Assembly: GCF_030523985.1 (NCBI RefSeq)
Contig: NZ_JAUNHK010000075.1
Coordinates: forward strand, 8,432 to 13,901
Direction of reading: 5' to 3'
DNA: 5,470 nt
Source of the DNA: Deinococcus sp.
GTDB lineage: Bacteria; Deinococcota; Deinococci; Deinococcales; Deinococcaceae
The translations under genes and the position numbers were made by a program. The notes under the pieces are model-generated. The model was not told where the DNA came from and made no database searches. It saw only the letters and a program-made list of their open reading frames with translations. Shown one piece after another: positions 5,048 through 5,470 of the stretch; positions within the stretch are counted from its first letter, which is position 1; every line of letters begins with the position of its first letter.

Positions 5048-5470
5048 TTACCAACTGGTGGCGAGGGGGGGCGGCAGTTGCAGGGGATTGAAGGGGGCCA
5101 GAGCGCGGGGACGGACCACCAGACCGCCGCTTTGCTGGCTCAGCGCCTGCCGGACCAGACCGGCATTGACCACCTGAAAGCGCACGGGGCGGAAGTTGAC
5201 GGTCCCTACAGCGCCGTTGACCGGGCCAGCAACAACTGGGACAGGGTTGGCAGCCGCTGCGGAAGGCACCACGCGCCCCGCCGCCGGATAGACCGGGACA
5301 GCGGCCGGGGCCGCCGCAGGCAGGCTGGGAGCCGTTTGGGGAAGCTGCACCTGCGGGGCCTGCGTTTCGGCAGTCTGCATCTGGGGCGGCCTCACCATCA
5401 GGGGACGCTCGGTGGTCTGTGCGGAGGCATAGGAGAAGGACAGGGCGACGAGGCCCACCAGCACGCGAGG
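5048..5470 (-). CDS. Exported proline/alanine-rich protein, 5' partial
   Basis: The frame is open to the right edge of the window and stops at TAA (5050-5048), giving 140 visible residues. It begins with the hydrophobic part of a signal peptide, VLVGLVALSFSYASA, with a likely signal peptidase I site after ASA before QTTERP. Only a short basic N-terminus appears to be missing, so the GTG at 5464 is probably internal rather than the start. The mature part, about residues 18-90, is low complexity and rich in P, A, Q and V (MQTAETQAPQVQLPQ, AAAPAAVPVYPAAG), probably disordered. The last 50 residues are more ordered in appearance (GTVNFRPVRFQVVNAGLVRQAL) and end PPPLATSW. I recognise no domain. 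It should act outside the cytoplasmic membrane. It lies 60 bp upstream of the aminotransferase on the same strand, with no clear functional link. Confidence 0.7.
   Translation of the reverse strand, partial: PRVLVGLVALSFSYASAQTTERPLMVRPPQMQTAETQAPQVQLPQTAPSLPAAAPAAVPVYPAAGRVVPSAAAANPVPVVAGPVNGAVGTVNFRPVRFQVVNAGLVRQALSQQSGGLVVRPRALAPFNPLQLPPPLATSW

Overview
The window is a high-GC (roughly two-thirds G+C by eye) bacterial chromosome segment, most likely from the genus Deinococcus. Two things point there. The aminotransferase reads very close to the Thermus-type (subgroup Ib) aspartate aminotransferase. The readable gene starts also lack Shine-Dalgarno sequences and instead carry TANNNT boxes a few bases before the ATG, the leaderless-promoter pattern described for Deinococcus. 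The genus call is an inference from sequence recall; no search was run.

Layout, left to right. (1) 1-972, plus: the C-terminal ~323 residues of a luciferase-like flavin-dependent monooxygenase, cut by the window edge. (2) 1003-1048: a 13-bp perfect hairpin between convergent genes, with T-rich flanks on both sides, probably a bidirectional terminator. (3) 1032-1850, minus: an unrecognised 272-aa protein with a proline-rich linker. (4) 1851-1874: a 24-bp divergent gap holding two overlapping -10 boxes on opposite strands. (5) 1875-3494, plus: a RocB-type M20 peptidase/amidohydrolase of 539 aa. (6) 3495-3811: a 317-bp gap without a convincing protein gene. (7) 3812-4987, minus: a class I aspartate aminotransferase. 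(8) 4988-5047: a short spacer with a GC-rich inverted repeat and a probable leaderless promoter. (9) 5048-5470, minus: a proline/alanine-rich protein with the end of a signal peptide, cut by the right edge.

The most interesting part is the 317-bp gap. On the minus strand it holds a promoter (TTGACT, 17 bp, TAAGAT) and, about 200 nt downstream, a canonical intrinsic terminator ending in six T. The stretch between folds on paper into a 5' hairpin and a three-way junction closed by an 8-bp perfect long-range helix. I call this a candidate standalone small RNA that I cannot assign to any known family. The aminotransferase terminator lies just upstream and its T-rich tail overlaps the sRNA promoter.

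The genes do not form an evident pathway. The RocB-like hydrolase and the aspartate aminotransferase both suggest amino-acid metabolism, but they lie on opposite strands and are separated by the sRNA unit. The layout looks like ordinary chromosome with compact, mostly leaderless transcription units. I see no mobile elements, CRISPR array, tRNA or rRNA.
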